Source: Trichoplax adhaerens
Lineage: Eukaryota; Placozoa; Uniplacotomia; Trichoplacea; Trichoplacidae
Assembly (NCBI RefSeq): GCF_000150275.1
Contig: NW_002060950.1
Location: forward strand, 2,654,106-2,718,105
Direction of reading: 5' to 3'
Length of the DNA: 64,000 nucleotides
Shown: piece by piece, positions 36,601 through 50,240 of the stretch
Layout: every line of letters starts with the position of its first letter
Position numbering within the stretch: position 1 is the first letter of the stretch
Translations under genes and position numbers: made by a program
The notes under the pieces: model-generated
Seen by the model: only the letters and a program-made list of their open reading frames with translations
Databases searched by the model: none
What the model was told of the DNA's origin: nothing

Positions 36601-38929
36601 TGACTAATAATAGTTGTCCGCCAGGTTCTTAATAGAAATGATTATCGTTAATATGGATAGGGAGTAACAATGGACACTGGAGGTGCAGACTTGAAAGTTG
36701 GTGGTGCTATGCGAGGAATGAACAGGTTGCTTATTAAAATAAATGCTCTTCAGTCCTCACCCACGTAGAATTACATTATAATTTTTTGTTATCGTTATTG
36801 ATAAGGGATAAATGCGGAGCTGCAACAGTTGCTGGCTTCTTTCAGGTATGCACACTGATTCCGTAAAAGTTGATAATTTCTATTCAACTTTATATTGTAC
36901 CTTACTTTTAGCTCGAAGTTGATCTTGCGGCACTTTTACAACTTTAATTATCGTTTATATTGGCTATTGAAGCTAACTCATAGTCAAAGATATTGCAACT
37001 ACGCTGCGCTATCTGTTATTTTATTCTTATCCATATTTGACATTGTTATTATATGACTCTAGATTTTGGCTCGCTTCCGCCCAAAGAACATTAGAGTCCT
37101 AGGAGGCTTAGCTCTTGTACGAAATAGCATTGGAACAGGTTAATATACAACTGCAACAATTTAATCTCGAAATAATGAGTTTACCATGTAACATAGGACT
37201 TGTCATGACTGCATCCTACTTCTACAATTTCAGCCAATGAATTAATATCTGTAGTTGATATTTATTTCAATCTGTACTTGATTTAAATTGAATAAAATGT
37301 AGACTGCTATGTGTGCGATGAGATTATAACTTCAAGAGCAGGAGTTCGCGTTCGTGTCGTCAATACTGATGCAGAGGGCAGGATGGCAATGTGCGACGTC
37401 TTATGTCGTATGAAAGAATTGGTGAGTCGTTGCTTTTTAGCTGATTTACTGATTTAATAATAATAACTATTGTCATCATAATTAGCACAATTGGTGATCA
37501 AAATTTAGTAACACGGTAACTCTTTTTTCAAAATGAACTTACAATTATATAGGCACAAAATGAAGTGAACCCTCACATTATGACCATTGCAACTTTAACA
37601 GGTCACGCAGTGATCGCCGTTGGAACCAGTTACTCTGTAAATTTCGCCCTTTTCAATTGTTTTTATTTGTAGAAATTATAACTTGATAGCACCTGAATAT
37701 TCAATTTTCTTATAGTGTGTCTTAGATAACGGCCCAGCTAAGAAAGTTCAAACTGCATGTAAATTACAGTGTGGTAAGTTTACAAACCCAAAATGCATAC
37801 TTAAATTTCTGAGTTCATCAGATGGCACTGTAGCACTTATTAAACTATCATTATGGGCAAATTTAATGTTATGCTGCAGCGTAGTGCTTAAGTCACTGTG
37901 CGCATTAGTATTCATTTAATGTTGTAGGAAATATAGAAAGTACGCAAATTTTGTAATTTCTAACTTTGCTCGTACGTAAAACCGATATTGATAATTCTAC
38001 ACATGACACTTTATTTGTATAATATACGTTAGCCGGAGATGAAGTTGGCGATCCATTGGAAATATCAACTCTGAGACGAGAGGTTAGACTTTTGCACTTA
38101 GTAATTATCACGATGAAATTTGTACTACTCGTATCCTTCAGTGGTATCCATAGCATTATAAATTCGAAAGGTGATCATTTCTCTTATTAATGCATCATAA
38201 TAGGATTACGACTTTGTTGGACCAGAATCAGTATATGAAGATGTAAGACAATGTAACGATTTACCATCTTCTAGAACTCCGCGTGGACATCAATTTCCAG
38301 CAGCCTTTATGATTCGTGCTTCTGGACTTGACAAGGTAATTTGATTAATCATCATTTCTAATTACACTTGCAAGAGAGACTGCAATATCATGTCACTAAG
38401 TTCGCAGTCACATTGTTTACGGGTGTTTACAATTTTAGCTTGATCATGAATATCGAAAAATCCATAAATGAATAAAAGTTCAATAGTAACATCCATAGAG
38501 AAATAAATATTCGTCTCTTTAGCGTCAAAGCTTATTTTCTAGTTCTAGATAGTACCCACATGGTACCGAAGACTACTAAATATTTTTTTCGAGTGTTATG
38601 ATCACTGAAGTATCATTACTGATATTGCAATTTCAAAGCCTGATTGCCATAGTACTCTTGCTATTGATGTTGTCTGATTTGCGTAATTTGATTTACATAA
38701 CATCAAAATCTCCTAAATTGCAGTGCAAAGACTAGTAAAGATATAATCGTATGTGTAAAACTCATGAAGGCCTTATAAATACTCTCTATAGTTCGGTATT
38801 GACGCAGAGAATCCTATTCGCTACACCCACTTTGATATTGCTGGATCAGCCGGTTTGTCTCCTAGAGTTATCCCTACGGCAGCCCCATTGCCTGCTCTGG
38901 CCCAGAGATATCTTCGAGACAGATCCTAG
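33665..38929 (+). CDS. M17 family leucyl aminopeptidase-like protein, copy 1 (514 aa, 19 exons)
   Basis: Exons: 33665-33675, 34078-34222, 34788-34844, 35292-35374, 35454-35562, 35653-35721, 35850-35896, 35992-36091, 36242-36317, 36427-36512, 36661-36725, 36806-36845, 37063-37138, 37303-37421, 37553-37636, 37716-37773, 38033-38082, 38204-38335, 38792-38929. The frame is intact throughout. The protein has the M17 zinc/manganese aminopeptidase core: VGKGVTMDTGGADLK (metal ligands K261 and D266, catalytic K273), RDKCGAA (D284) and NTDAEGR (D344, E346, catalytic R348). It should remove N-terminal residues from peptides, in the cytosol since no signal peptide is seen. It resembles the nematode W07G4.4-type branch more than classical LAP3, in my judgement. 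It is a tandem duplicate of the gene at 40934 with the same intron phases; exon 6 is two codons shorter. Confidence 0.93.
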
Positions 38930-40933
38930 ATGATAGTGTTTAGAGAATCGTATTGCGATTTTTTAATATTTCAGGTTACTAAACTATATATTATGTTAGA
39001 TTTTCTAGCGAAGATGGATGTCACTATGTACTAGATTCTTGAAGATGTTTAACAAATGGTTAGGCAAATACTGCTGTTAACTATTAGAAATCAGCAGTCG
39101 AACATCTGACTGGCAGATTTCGGATTAAAAGTAGCCGTATACGTATAACAAATTAAAATTTGTTTTGTTGTTGTAAGAATAATTCAATAAAGTGACAATT
39201 TCTTAAGTTACAACCTGAATATCAGTTATTGATGTCATGCAAGCAAATTGACCGAGATCTATTGATGATATTATAAACAGAACGCTGTTCGAATGAACTG
39301 TAGTAGACTCGTGAATTAGTAAGTATAATCACGATACAGTAAAAGTAAAGATTTTATATCAATTTTATTTCTCGAAATCCGATCTTATTTTAGTGGTATC
39401 CTTTAGAAATAAGTCTTAGAAGAGCCTATTGCGTAGTATTCACTATACGAGTATTTCCTGGTAAGCACATAAAGCGGCGCAATTCAGGTTACATTTATCA
39501 CTTATTTAACATCCTTATGACCGTTACTTTGATCTTGTTGTAAACTAATACTACAGCACTAAAACTAAGAATAGGTAGTGAATAATTCATCACGGTAGTA
39601 AATTTCAGATAAAAAATAACTACTGTACTTCGGTCATCATTCCGGTATTATTCACTTATTTGTATTTAATATATATTATAGTGCGTATAATGCACTCATA
39701 TAAATCGACCAGTATACACTTTTAAAGTGAACTAAGGTAGTAATTCGACCAAACCGTAAAACCTTGTTGATATGTAAAAGTGGAGCCTGCCAAAAGTTGA
39801 TCATTGAATATCGAATTCTATTAATTAGTTGCTTTACAATATATAGAAGATCATGATTTGAAACTAGGAAGGCATTGCGGTCAATTATCAAAATCATTAC
39901 GGTAGTTATTATTATACCAGATTGCCAAACCTACAAAGAAATAAATATTCATCGTACCCCATATTTTCTTATTTCAGTGACAAAGAAAGTAAAACATATA
40001 AACGGCAAAACGTATTTGCATGCTATGAATAAAATATGACACATGATCACTAAATGGTAAATATTGAATCTATGTAACCAGCTACACTCGTGACTACATC
40101 GTGAGCGATAATTATATCTGCAGGGTGGCAATTTGATTTTAATGTAAACGTAAATTGATACACAAGCAACAAACAAAAGAAAATAACAGATCGAGCAGGT
40201 AAACGATTTTAGAAGCTTCTAAACCTTCAAAATTGCACCATTACAAGATAAAACCATACATGAATCATGCGTTTTCTGTTCAATCTCTCATTGACGGATG
40301 GCAGGCTGATGATAAATCAGTCAATGACCGCGTAATAGCCTGCTTGCATTGCATGTGCACATTATACAGGAATAAATTGCACATCAATTTTATCGCCTAT
40401 TTAGTAGCTAGTCGACTTTAAATTCAACTGCTACCACTAATTATATAATTAAGAATGGCTTCTATTATAGTGGATAGTCCGGTCGTCTTGTCTTGTCCGA
40501 TTAATTAAAATAAATATACTTTACTTTAGTACACAACTCCACTGGCGTACCACCTAATTTGTATGCAATCCATATTATTAGCGTCATTATAATTTCATAT
40601 ACTACTATAAAATACACATTCAATGGTAGACAAGTAACTATATATATACAAATGAAAAGGCCTTCTAGAATCCTTTTTTGTCGCGTTGATTCTGTCAAAG
40701 GCACGCACCTCAGCAAGGTAAAATTCGCTGTAGTCTATTTTATCATCTGCACAGTTTATATTTTGGTATTTAATGATTGCGTATTCTAATGTATCTATAC
40801 TAATAGAGTGATCGTGGAAAGAGGTAATTTATCTCTATAATGCTAGCTCAGTATCTAATAGCTATCTTGCCCATTTAACAGAAATTTACCAGCACTCAAT
40901 CCATCTGACCTGATACCATAAACGATCTCAGAA
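38930..40933. other. spacer between the two aminopeptidase genes
   Basis: The 3' UTR of copy 1 probably ends soon after an AATAAA at 39186-39191. The rest shows no supported gene; short ORFs at 39676-40176 (minus) and 40233-40789 (plus) look fortuitous. The end of this spacer should contain the copy 2 promoter. Confidence 0.4.
39186..39191 (+). terminator. polyadenylation signal AATAAA, aminopeptidase copy 1
   Basis: The hexamer lies about 257 bases after the copy 1 stop codon. Assignment is by position. Confidence 0.4.
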
Positions 40934-43900
40934 ATGGCAGACAAGTATGAAAGTTTTTGTTAATATTTAGCAATATCGTGTCGTAGACTGATCATGAAGG
41001 ATTCTCTTGGTTACATTATCACCTACCTCTTGAATCTATTTCAATTTATTTTTATCTTTATTGCACACAGTAAATTGCAGTATTGTAAAATGGTCAACTA
41101 AAACTACTAATGAACGATAGAGTAGTTCGTGAAGAAAATTATCTTTTCGATTGCTTAACACGAAAAATAATGAAACATTTGTGATCCACTGTTCTCAGTC
41201 ATGGACTCTTTTGCGTCTTTATGATAGCGATCAATATCTACCTTGCCGGGTAACAGCGGTTTCAGATCCCTTCGATGAGAAATATGACTGTCTTGCTATC
41301 GTTGCGACATCAATTGATGGTCTAGATGACAGCTTAAGCCAAGTGAAAGAAGCCCTTCAAGCACAAGCCAAGGTAGCATTGGTTATCAATAAACTCATTA
41401 CACTTTATTGCTCGAGCTGAAGCTAGTATGTTTAGCATAATCAGAGGCAAGATCTAATCTACAAGCCGTAAGAATCTAATCCTACTTTCTTAATTCAAAG
41501 TTATAGTTTCGTATTTATTGGATTTTATCATGTTATGAATAAAGAATTTTTTTATTTTCTATCGTAAATCTCTTCAACGTAGAATGCTATTGCATTTACA
41601 ATAGTACCTACGTAGGAGCTTCTTTATTTACAATTTTGTGTACATTCCACTACCGCGATTCATTTTTGCAGTCTTTATAAGAGACTGTTAATCTCTACCA
41701 TTTAGCTTCTTTAAAGTCTAACGATTCATTTAATATAGATCATGATTAGTGAAATTATTGCATGCGGTAGCTACTATCAAGTACTTACGTAGATAACATC
41801 TTCCAGGCTTAATGAAGCGAAATTAATTTTAAAATAAATACGGCAAATTCTGCTTACTTTAGTTAAGTAGGCTACTTCAAAGTATTACTTCGTTACTATC
41901 AAATTTAAAGCCTTTATCTACTTCCTTTCAATTAATACAACGTAGTCGGAATTATACAATCACCAAGTCAGCTATCCTTTCTACATTTCCAATATTAATA
42001 ACCACCATTTCTTAAATTATATGATTGATGTTTTTCTAAATCATATAGGTCGATGCTACCTTTGGATCTGGTTCCCACGTCATTTGCTTCCAAAGTAGAC
42101 CACTGGTAAAAAAATTGACACCAACTTTAGTCATTTGCAATAAACACTACATATAAATAGTACAAATTCGGGCAATAGCAATGTGCATGCAATAGCTATT
42201 GGACGTAATAAACATAGTTAGTTGGTTACCTTCAAACAGCTAAGCACTCTGCCATCATAATGCGATACTGAAACTACGGCATGGGAGCTTAGCATGTGCT
42301 TGCATTGTGCTAGTATATATTTTCGTACTTGATAGCATGATACACGAATGGTACATCTTACTTTACTATAGCTTTGTGCAATTTGTTAAGGAAGTAAAAT
42401 AAATAAATAAATGTTTCAACATCATGAAGATGCGGTAGTATAGTATTTGGCGTACTAACTTTAATCTGTTAATAATCTAGATTTATTCTTCGACTGGGCC
42501 AGTCAATCGAGATTATGATGATGTCCGACGTGTTACTGATGCTGCCAAAGCAGCAATCGTCAGGTTTTTCTTCATTTTATTCTACCATTAAGTTAAATAT
42601 CAAAATAAAAATACACTGCTAACATTCATTTATTAATTAATGTAATTGTATCTTACAGGGCTTATAAAGCTGGCCACAAACGTCCAGTACTGGTATTGCC
42701 AAAGGAAACCCCATTTTCAAATTCATTTGAAGCTGGCGTATTAGGTGCCTTAAGTGCTGCCTATGTTGTATGTTTTCATTTTCCTCTGTATGAAGTAGAG
42801 CTACATCTTTCACTGACTAAGCTACATCTATTCATTAATATAAATAAATGTCCTTACTATTTCGCTTTAGCCGCTGGAATTGCGAGAAGCAAGACCAAAT
42901 AAAGCTCGCAATATAGATGAACTTGGCGTTTTCGTCAGAAATGGGGTAAAGTATAAACTATTTTCTAATTTACTTATCTACTACTCATAATCACCATTTG
43001 CATTTTCCCCACCTTATTCTGCTGATCAAGTTTATTTGAATTTACATATGTTATTACGCAGCAAGAAGAAGCCCTTGTACCTTTCCTTAAAGCAATTGAA
43101 AGTGGCAGGTATGGAAGCAATTTAAGTTATAGACTGCATCATGTACCATTTGTATTTAAAGGAATAAAACAACAAGTCTTTAGCAAAGACGTCAATTTAA
43201 ATTTCTAGATTGGTTTCTCGCGATATTGGTGGATCGGATCCTGAACGTATGGCTCCTCCTAATGCAGCTCGCTACGTTCAAGAAGCATTTATCGATACGC
43301 CTGTTAAGGTTATTCTAGGATTACCATATACATATTACTTACTGTAGTTAATAATATCGCCGCCACACGTTTTAAGCATAGACGAGAAATTTCCAATTAA
43401 CTAATAAAATGAAAAAGTAATGCAAAGTAAAATTAATTATGACATCCTATATTGTCAATGGATATTGTTCATATTACCTACAGGTTAATGTTATATCAGA
43501 CGTTGACATGATCGAAAAGGAATATCCACTATTTGCCGCTGTAAATCGCTGCAGCAAAAGTAATGTCTTATTGTCAATTAATTCGTATTCCTATGTAGGG
43601 TAGTAGTAATTTGAATATCCCTTGCCTAATTTGACGTATTTATTACTCCATTTTCCATCAATAACTGGCTACCTACTACATAAATCTTTCTGTAACCATG
43701 TAATACAACAGCGGTTCCTCGCCACAATGGTCGTATCGTATATCTCGAGTACACTGGTGAGGGCGCGATCGAAGAAACGCTTCTTCTCGTTGGTAAAGTA
43801 AGTAATTAAATTACAATGAGTTCAACCATTTTGTTAGTGTAGAAACAGTCTTGCTGTCATTTCTCTAATATACATCAATAAGAGAGCAAATGTGATATAC

Positions 43901-46900
43901 TGGGCACTGCAGTCCAATATAAATAGAAAACTATTGAAATAGCTTTTGACTTTATTTGATCATGTAGGGTGTAACGATGGATACTGGAGGTGCAGATTTG
44001 AAAGTTAATGGTGTTATGCGTGGAATGCACAGGTAATTATTGAAATTAGAATTAAATCAGCAAGATACCAATGATAGTTGAGCAACATAAAAATTTAAAC
44101 ATTAAATGGCCTTAATTTACTTAATACGGTCTCTTATCTCATCATTTAAGGGATAAGTGTGGAGCTGCAACAGTAGCTGGCTTCTTTCAGGTACTTCGTC
44201 TTGTGTATTTTACCAGTACTAGTTAGAAACGATTTATTGATTTAAGCTTACTTCCGCTGCGTAGATACTCTATAAACTGATAACATAGTATATCAAAATA
44301 CTGATGACTACCTTATTGATTCTCTATTTCTGCCATATTTGATTGAAATACTATCCATAAACATTATGTAAAATATTTTTATGAACAGATTTTATCTCGA
44401 TTACGCCCCAAAAATATCAAAGTCATGGGTGGTATGGCTCTCGTACGAAATAGCATTGGAACAGGTTAATTGATTAAATGACTAAATTTAAAGCGTTACT
44501 CTATTAAGCCAGCTTATCTTGCTCATAATGTGATATGGTCCAAGTTGTTATTAATAAGCAGCAAGGATTTGTTATAAAAAGTTTTATAGAAGTTTATAGA
44601 TAGAAGAATAGCTACGCGTAGAATGAAGTTTATCGGGCCTGTCTATACTCATTCAATGGCATTCATAATTATGAAAACGATTACAAAATTACGTTATAGA
44701 TTGCTATGTGTGTGACGAAATCATTACATCTAGAGCTGGAGTTCGAGTTCGTGTGGTTAATACAGACGCAGAAGGAAGGATGGCAATGAGTGATGTCCTA
44801 TGTCGCATGAAGGAAAAGGTATCATCTATCAGTAATGGAGACTAATTGAGGAGCTTACTCTCTTCAGCTTGGCAAATTAATGAAGTAATATTGATTAATC
44901 TAGATAGACCTTTCACTTTAGCAAATCCTTCTCAATGTTGTAGGCACAAAATGAAATTAATCCCCACATCATGACTATTGCTACATTAACTGGCCACGCA
45001 GTGATGGCTGTTGGAGGAAGCTATTCTGTATGTCATGAAATTTTGAATCACTTCTTTACGCAGTATATTCGGTATTGCTAAATCTTTTGTTCAGCATGCA
45101 AAAGATCACCAGTTGTAATTATTGTGAATCTCACATTAAGAAATGATAAGGAAATTATTGAGATATTTCTTATTTGCTAAAGTGTGTTTTAGACAATGGA
45201 CCAGCCAGCAGACTTCACACAGCCCATAAACTACAAGAAGGTAAGATTGCTAGCTAAGCGTAAAAATGCATCCGTATAAGTTTTCTTCTAGTCTAGGGAT
45301 CCATTATGACCATATTATTGATGCATCTATGCTTATAAACTATTACGATTTATCTCGTTCGTTATCCCTACGAGCTTATGTCATACCTCATCACTGCATG
45401 TATCCAGTACATTAATGTAAAATTTAACTTGAACAAGTATAAATGTACAACAATTTGAATCCCTGACATTTTGCATAATAATATTTTTATGTTAGCAGAT
45501 GGGCAGAGCTTATGTCATACCTCATCACTGCATGTATCCAGTACATTAAAGTAAAATTTAACTTGAACAAGTATAAATGTACAACAATTTGAATCCCTGA
45601 CATTTTGCATAATAATATTTTTACGTTAGCAGATGTGTAGAGCTTATGTCATACCTCATCACTGCATGTATCCAGTACAGTAAAGTAGAATTTAACTTGA
45701 ACAAATATAAATGTACAACAATTTAAATCCCTGACATTTTGCATAATAATATTTTTATGTTAGCAGATGTGTAGAGCTTATGTCATACCTCATCATTGTA
45801 TGTATCCAGCACAGTAAAGTAGAATTTAACTTGAACAAGAATAAATGTACAACAATTTTAAATCCCTGACATTTTGCATAATAATATTTTTATGTGAGCA
45901 GATGTGTAGAGCTTACGTCATACCTCATCACTGTATGCATCCAGTACAGTAAAGTAGAATTTAACTTGAACGACTATAAATGTACAATAATTTTAAATCC
46001 CTGACATTTTGTATATTAATATTTTTACGTTAGCTGGACATCAGATAGGAGATCCTTTAGAGGTTTCAACACTTCGACGTGAGGTACTGTAATAAATAAA
46101 TAAACGTTGATGTTGCATCTTGTACGCTTCCTGTTGGGTCTTTGGCTCGAATAGAAATGTATTCATTTTTATCATTTTGGTAATCATTGCTACAGGATTA
46201 CGACTTTGTTGGCCCAGATACAATATATGAAGATGTTCGACAGTGCAATGAGCTACCATCCTCTAGAACCCCTCGTGGTCATCAATTCCCAGCAGCTTTC
46301 ATGATACGTGCGTCAGGGCTTGATAAGGTATTGCAATCTTGCATCATGCATCTCTATGTACTCGTATATAATGAATTAATTATAAGTGCGACTAGTATAC
46401 CTTATAATACACTACACGTATGTTTGATCCTTTCCATATCGTGTTTATTGTCAATATTGCAGATTAAGCAGAGGATTACTTATTGATTAACTGATCAACT
46501 AAATAGTACAGCACCTACGTTTACATTACAAATAAAGTTATAGGCTAATTTGTAACCCTTCATAGACTGCCTCTGGCATGTAAAATCGCTGCTGTATACT
46601 GTAGTAGTTGCAACATTGGCATACCGGTATATACGCATATATAGTATATATTATATTGGTATATCCAAATTACAAAGGAGATGGCAATACTACACAGAAA
46701 TTCATCTCACGCTATTTATATTTCCTATTTACTAAAATGAAATTATGAACTTAATCTATTTTATACTATAGTTTGGTATAGATGCTGACAAACCCATTCG
46801 CTATACACATCTTGATATTGCTGGTTCATCTGGTCTATACCCGCAAGTAAATCCAACTGGTGCTCCATTGCCGTCGCTAGCTCAACGATATCTTCGCGAT

Positions 46901-46909
46901 AAATGCTAG
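40934..46909 (+). CDS. M17 family leucyl aminopeptidase-like protein, copy 2 (516 aa, 19 exons)
   Basis: Exons: 40934-40944, 41228-41372, 42049-42105, 42481-42563, 42659-42767, 42871-42945, 43062-43108, 43209-43308, 43484-43559, 43712-43797, 43968-44032, 44151-44190, 44389-44464, 44700-44818, 44944-45027, 45183-45240, 46034-46083, 46196-46327, 46772-46909. All phases agree. Active-site set: K263, D268, D286, D346 and E348 as metal ligands, K275 and R350 catalytic (VGKGVTMDTGGADLK, RDKCGAA, NTDAEGR). The reaction is metal-dependent removal of N-terminal amino acids; the family usually forms hexamers. No signal peptide is present. The N-terminal domain begins MADNDQYLPCRVTAVSDPFD and the C-terminus ends RYLRDKC. 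It pairs with copy 1 upstream, same strand and same exon layout. Intron 16 (45241-46033) is expanded by a tandem repeat. Confidence 0.94.
45372..46033. repeat. 134-bp tandem repeat (5 units) inside intron 16 of aminopeptidase copy 2
   Basis: Unit starts (GAGCTTATGTCATACC) fall at 45372, 45506, 45640, 45774 and 45909, a period of 134-135 bp with few differences, so the expansion is recent. Each unit ends in AATATTTTTATGTTAG, which in the last unit is the working splice acceptor directly before exon 17; the first four units continue instead with CAGATG(G/T)G. The array thus multiplies the intron's 3' end, acceptor included. Confidence 0.92.
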
Positions 46910-48949
46910 ATCAAAAATCCTTTTCATGTGCAGTTGCACCAATGACGTAGGATGATGTTGTTGACAATTGCAATTTTTCTTTCTTTTCTCTAAACTTGAC
47001 GTTATCAAAGTCCCATATGATTTTAAGTGCAACTACATTCCTACGTATGTCTCATGTATTTTTGATGGGGAATGCCTGCAGTAAAATAGTCGTAGCGTAG
47101 TCCATGTCCAATTATCTACCCTAAGTCGTTACTGACATTATACGTAGTAGGTTAGAATGTGTGATCGTAATTTTCAGAGTTGTTTGCAACTGTGATCTTA
47201 ACTTGCTAGATCTAACGCCTGTCAAGGAGAAATTGAACATGTCCTTTGCGTTTCGTTCTCGTGCATGTCCAATAGTACCATTGTACTTTCCTATTCCTAA
47301 CGGCGTTCTTCGATAGATAGATGTGATCACAAGATATTTTACAAATACGTTTCATGTCGAAGACTTGTTCTGAAATAAAGTCAATAAAATAATTAATGTG
47401 TCCCCCAAAATTGAATCAAGACGTCAACATTATTTGCATAAACGTCATCATCATCCATTGATCAAGACGTTATAAATTCAATTAAATGCTTTGTTGCAGA
47501 TAGGATACGCATTGGGAAATGTTTTGATTCTAATGTCGTCACTCTGTTGATAAACTAATTACATATTACAGTAGGGATATATTGAATGAAATCTTAAATA
47601 CTATGCTATCGATTGCTCAATTTTACTGCTCAATCTTGCAGTAAGGTGGCATATCAACTGTCTTGATATCTACTATATGGACAGTGCACTATACCAGGGG
47701 CTATGAAACCCTTCCCTACATCCAACCATGAAATTCACCTTTTTACTCGGATTTTGCCACTCTGATCTACAATTTGCTGCTTCACTCTGCATTAGTGGTA
47801 TACTGTATACTGTACAGTAAGTACACTCTAAGTTAGTCTCGACCAGTGATCTATCTGCGCTCAAGGACTTTTTGTAGTCAATAATAAAGATCGCTTATTA
47901 ATGCCATTCAAGACTTTCATCTTTGCGAAATTCTATGAAATACTAAATCCTAATATTGAATAATCGATGGAAATGATCCAACCATTTCAATAATAAGGTA
48001 CAGAAGGTGACCTTTAACCGTCTAGAAAACACAAAGGCAATCGCACGCTAAAAGCATTAAAAAAATCAGTTACGTCACTTTGAAATCAACATGCCCTACG
48101 CTAGAAAGCGTTAAGACCACTATGATTGAGCTTTTCACATACACGAAAAATTACCCATTAATTATCAGAATAGTTTAATCAACATTTGTATCCCCCCCCC
48201 CCCCCAAAAAAAAATGAGATTAAACGAGAAATTGATCGCTTGGACTGCAAGTGGGTAGGAGCTTGTATCATGATGAATTTGTAGATGATTTTACAAAGTG
48301 CAATGTTGGCAATAAAATGCGGATGGACAGAATCCGTGTTGCATTTGAACGTATATAACTCAATGAAATACTGTAGTTGCTGCAGCCTTGTCTAGCCTAT
48401 TACATAACATCCATCAATGACGAGAGAGGAAATAGTCGCTAGTCTGTCTCGGCACAATCCAGTGCACGACTTGCTGGCTAGAAATAAATCACTTGGATTG
48501 ATATTAAATTAGCATTGTCGTTTATCCTTATCGAATCTCCGTCTAGTCATTTTATTTGCCCATCATTTCCCTCTAGTACAAGGCTTCCATGGACAGCCTA
48601 GCCTACCCATTCAATCTACAATAACAGCCTTCAACAACGCATGAAATCTACTACCCAAATCCAGCTTGATTTTGTCTTGGATTCCCTTGCCCAAATTATT
48701 TGACCTACTGCAATTTGCAATAGTTCAGATATCAGGTTGCAGGTAGGTTCAGGTGATTTTGCACGAGTGACGGTACCAGCAGCACGTCCACCAGGGCTAC
48801 ACCTCTTGTACGTTCAACCAAATTGACCTCATCCGCATTTGTATAGAAATTCTGATGCAAATCGAGTACGCAGTCTATTTGCCTATTGTGGCGTACTGGA
48901 TCAAGCACTGCTAGTCCAAAGATTTCTTTTTTTTTTTATCTAGTGGTCG
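46910..48949. other. intergenic region after the aminopeptidase pair
   Basis: Two AATAAA hexamers (about 47374 and 47383) could end the copy 2 transcript. A run of 14 C followed by 9 A lies at 48192-48214. No supported gene was found; the minus-strand ORFs at 47121-47330 and 47673-47864 are unconvincing. Confidence 0.4.
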
Positions 48950-50240
48950 TTGACGCCTTAGACTGAGTTGGGTCAGTAACGTCATGGTAACGTCATCATC
49001 GCGATGACAAAAGATCGAGATAACAAGACATAACACAATCCTCTTGGATTGTGTCTGTCTGTCTATAACCAATAGGTTTGTTTACGTCGATGAGAAAAAA
49101 AGTAATGACGCTCCTCCTCCTCAAAGTAAACCGACCATCCCACAAAATATCACATGATGTCTTATCTCAAAGCGTCACTGTTACGTTTTGTCCAATCAAA
49201 TTGCTGCACCAAATAGTGTCATCGCATGAATAATTCATGACTTTCATCTGCGTCAACAGATACTTGAAGAAAAAAAAAAAAAATCAGAAAAACTTGGGAC
49301 TTTCCCCAACCATCGACCATCCTCATACTCAAGAAAAGACAAAAAATAGACAGTAATCATGATCGGTAAAGCCTTCCATTTTCAATCTAATCAATGCAAT
49401 TCGGTCGATGGAAGTGACGAACAAAGATCCACTTGGGTCAAGTGGACCTACTGTCCGTAGACCAGCCTTGACATGGACGGTACACAATGCCCTATTGAGG
49501 CAGCATAATACGTGACTGGTTGGTAGTGAGATATGTATCCTTCAGTCTACTTTAAGCTACCCTACTACCATGATTCTTTTTTTGCATGGGAGGCTTTCAG
49601 ACAGGTCACAACACCACAGTCGCTTTTCTTTTCACTGTAGCGACTACAGTACAATAGACTGTAGCCTGCGCAACCACAACCACAATACAAGCCATACTGT
49701 CGGAGAGTACGGTACCATGTTGCCGAGAACGACTCTACTGTACCATGTAGTAGTCACACATTTTACCAGCCATCCTTTGACGGCTGTCCTGTCCTGGCAA
49801 TGTGGCTAAGTACTGTAGAAGTGTGGACTGTAGATTGTAAACAACAACAACAACAACTTTCTGGACAATCTCATTCGACCTATCAGTAGAACCTGCTTAG
49901 ATTGCCATCAAGGAAAAAGAGAAACGCCATAACATTTCCGTCAGTAATTTGCGATCCCATTTGGTATCATTGGAACCTCTTGAACAACAGCTGCAACTGT
50001 TGCAAACGCAAAATTAATACAGCATAGAACTGTACTTGGCTATTGGGGAATAGGGATTGATATCAAGTAATACGGTGTGTTTGTCCCCAGTGTCCACAGT
50101 ACCACAAGTGATCGCAATCAAAACAACACTATCGTGGGATCACTTAACACCAGACAATCTTGGGCCTAGTTTATTAGTCGTCAACGTCATCAAGGAGAGC
50201 AATTCCACCTAAAAGTACCTCTAATCAATACAACATCCAC
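48950..50240 (+). promoter_or_regulatory. candidate upstream regulatory region of PDCD4
   Basis: This flank is GC-richer than the average and holds recognisable binding-site words. There are two AACGTCAT (CRE-half-like) copies and a CGATGAC near 48978-49008, a CCAATCA box near 49193, and GGGACTTTCC, a textbook kappaB sequence, at 49306-49315. The distance to the PDCD4 ATG is about 0.9-1.3 kb, so an unseen 5' UTR exon could lie here. Function is inferred from motif matches only. Confidence 0.3.

Noticed and set aside
38751-38933. Suspected frameshift in the last exon of aminopeptidase copy 1
   Set aside because: The long ORF there is in the wrong frame. The correct frame from 38792 is fully open, ends RYLRDRS, and matches copy 2.
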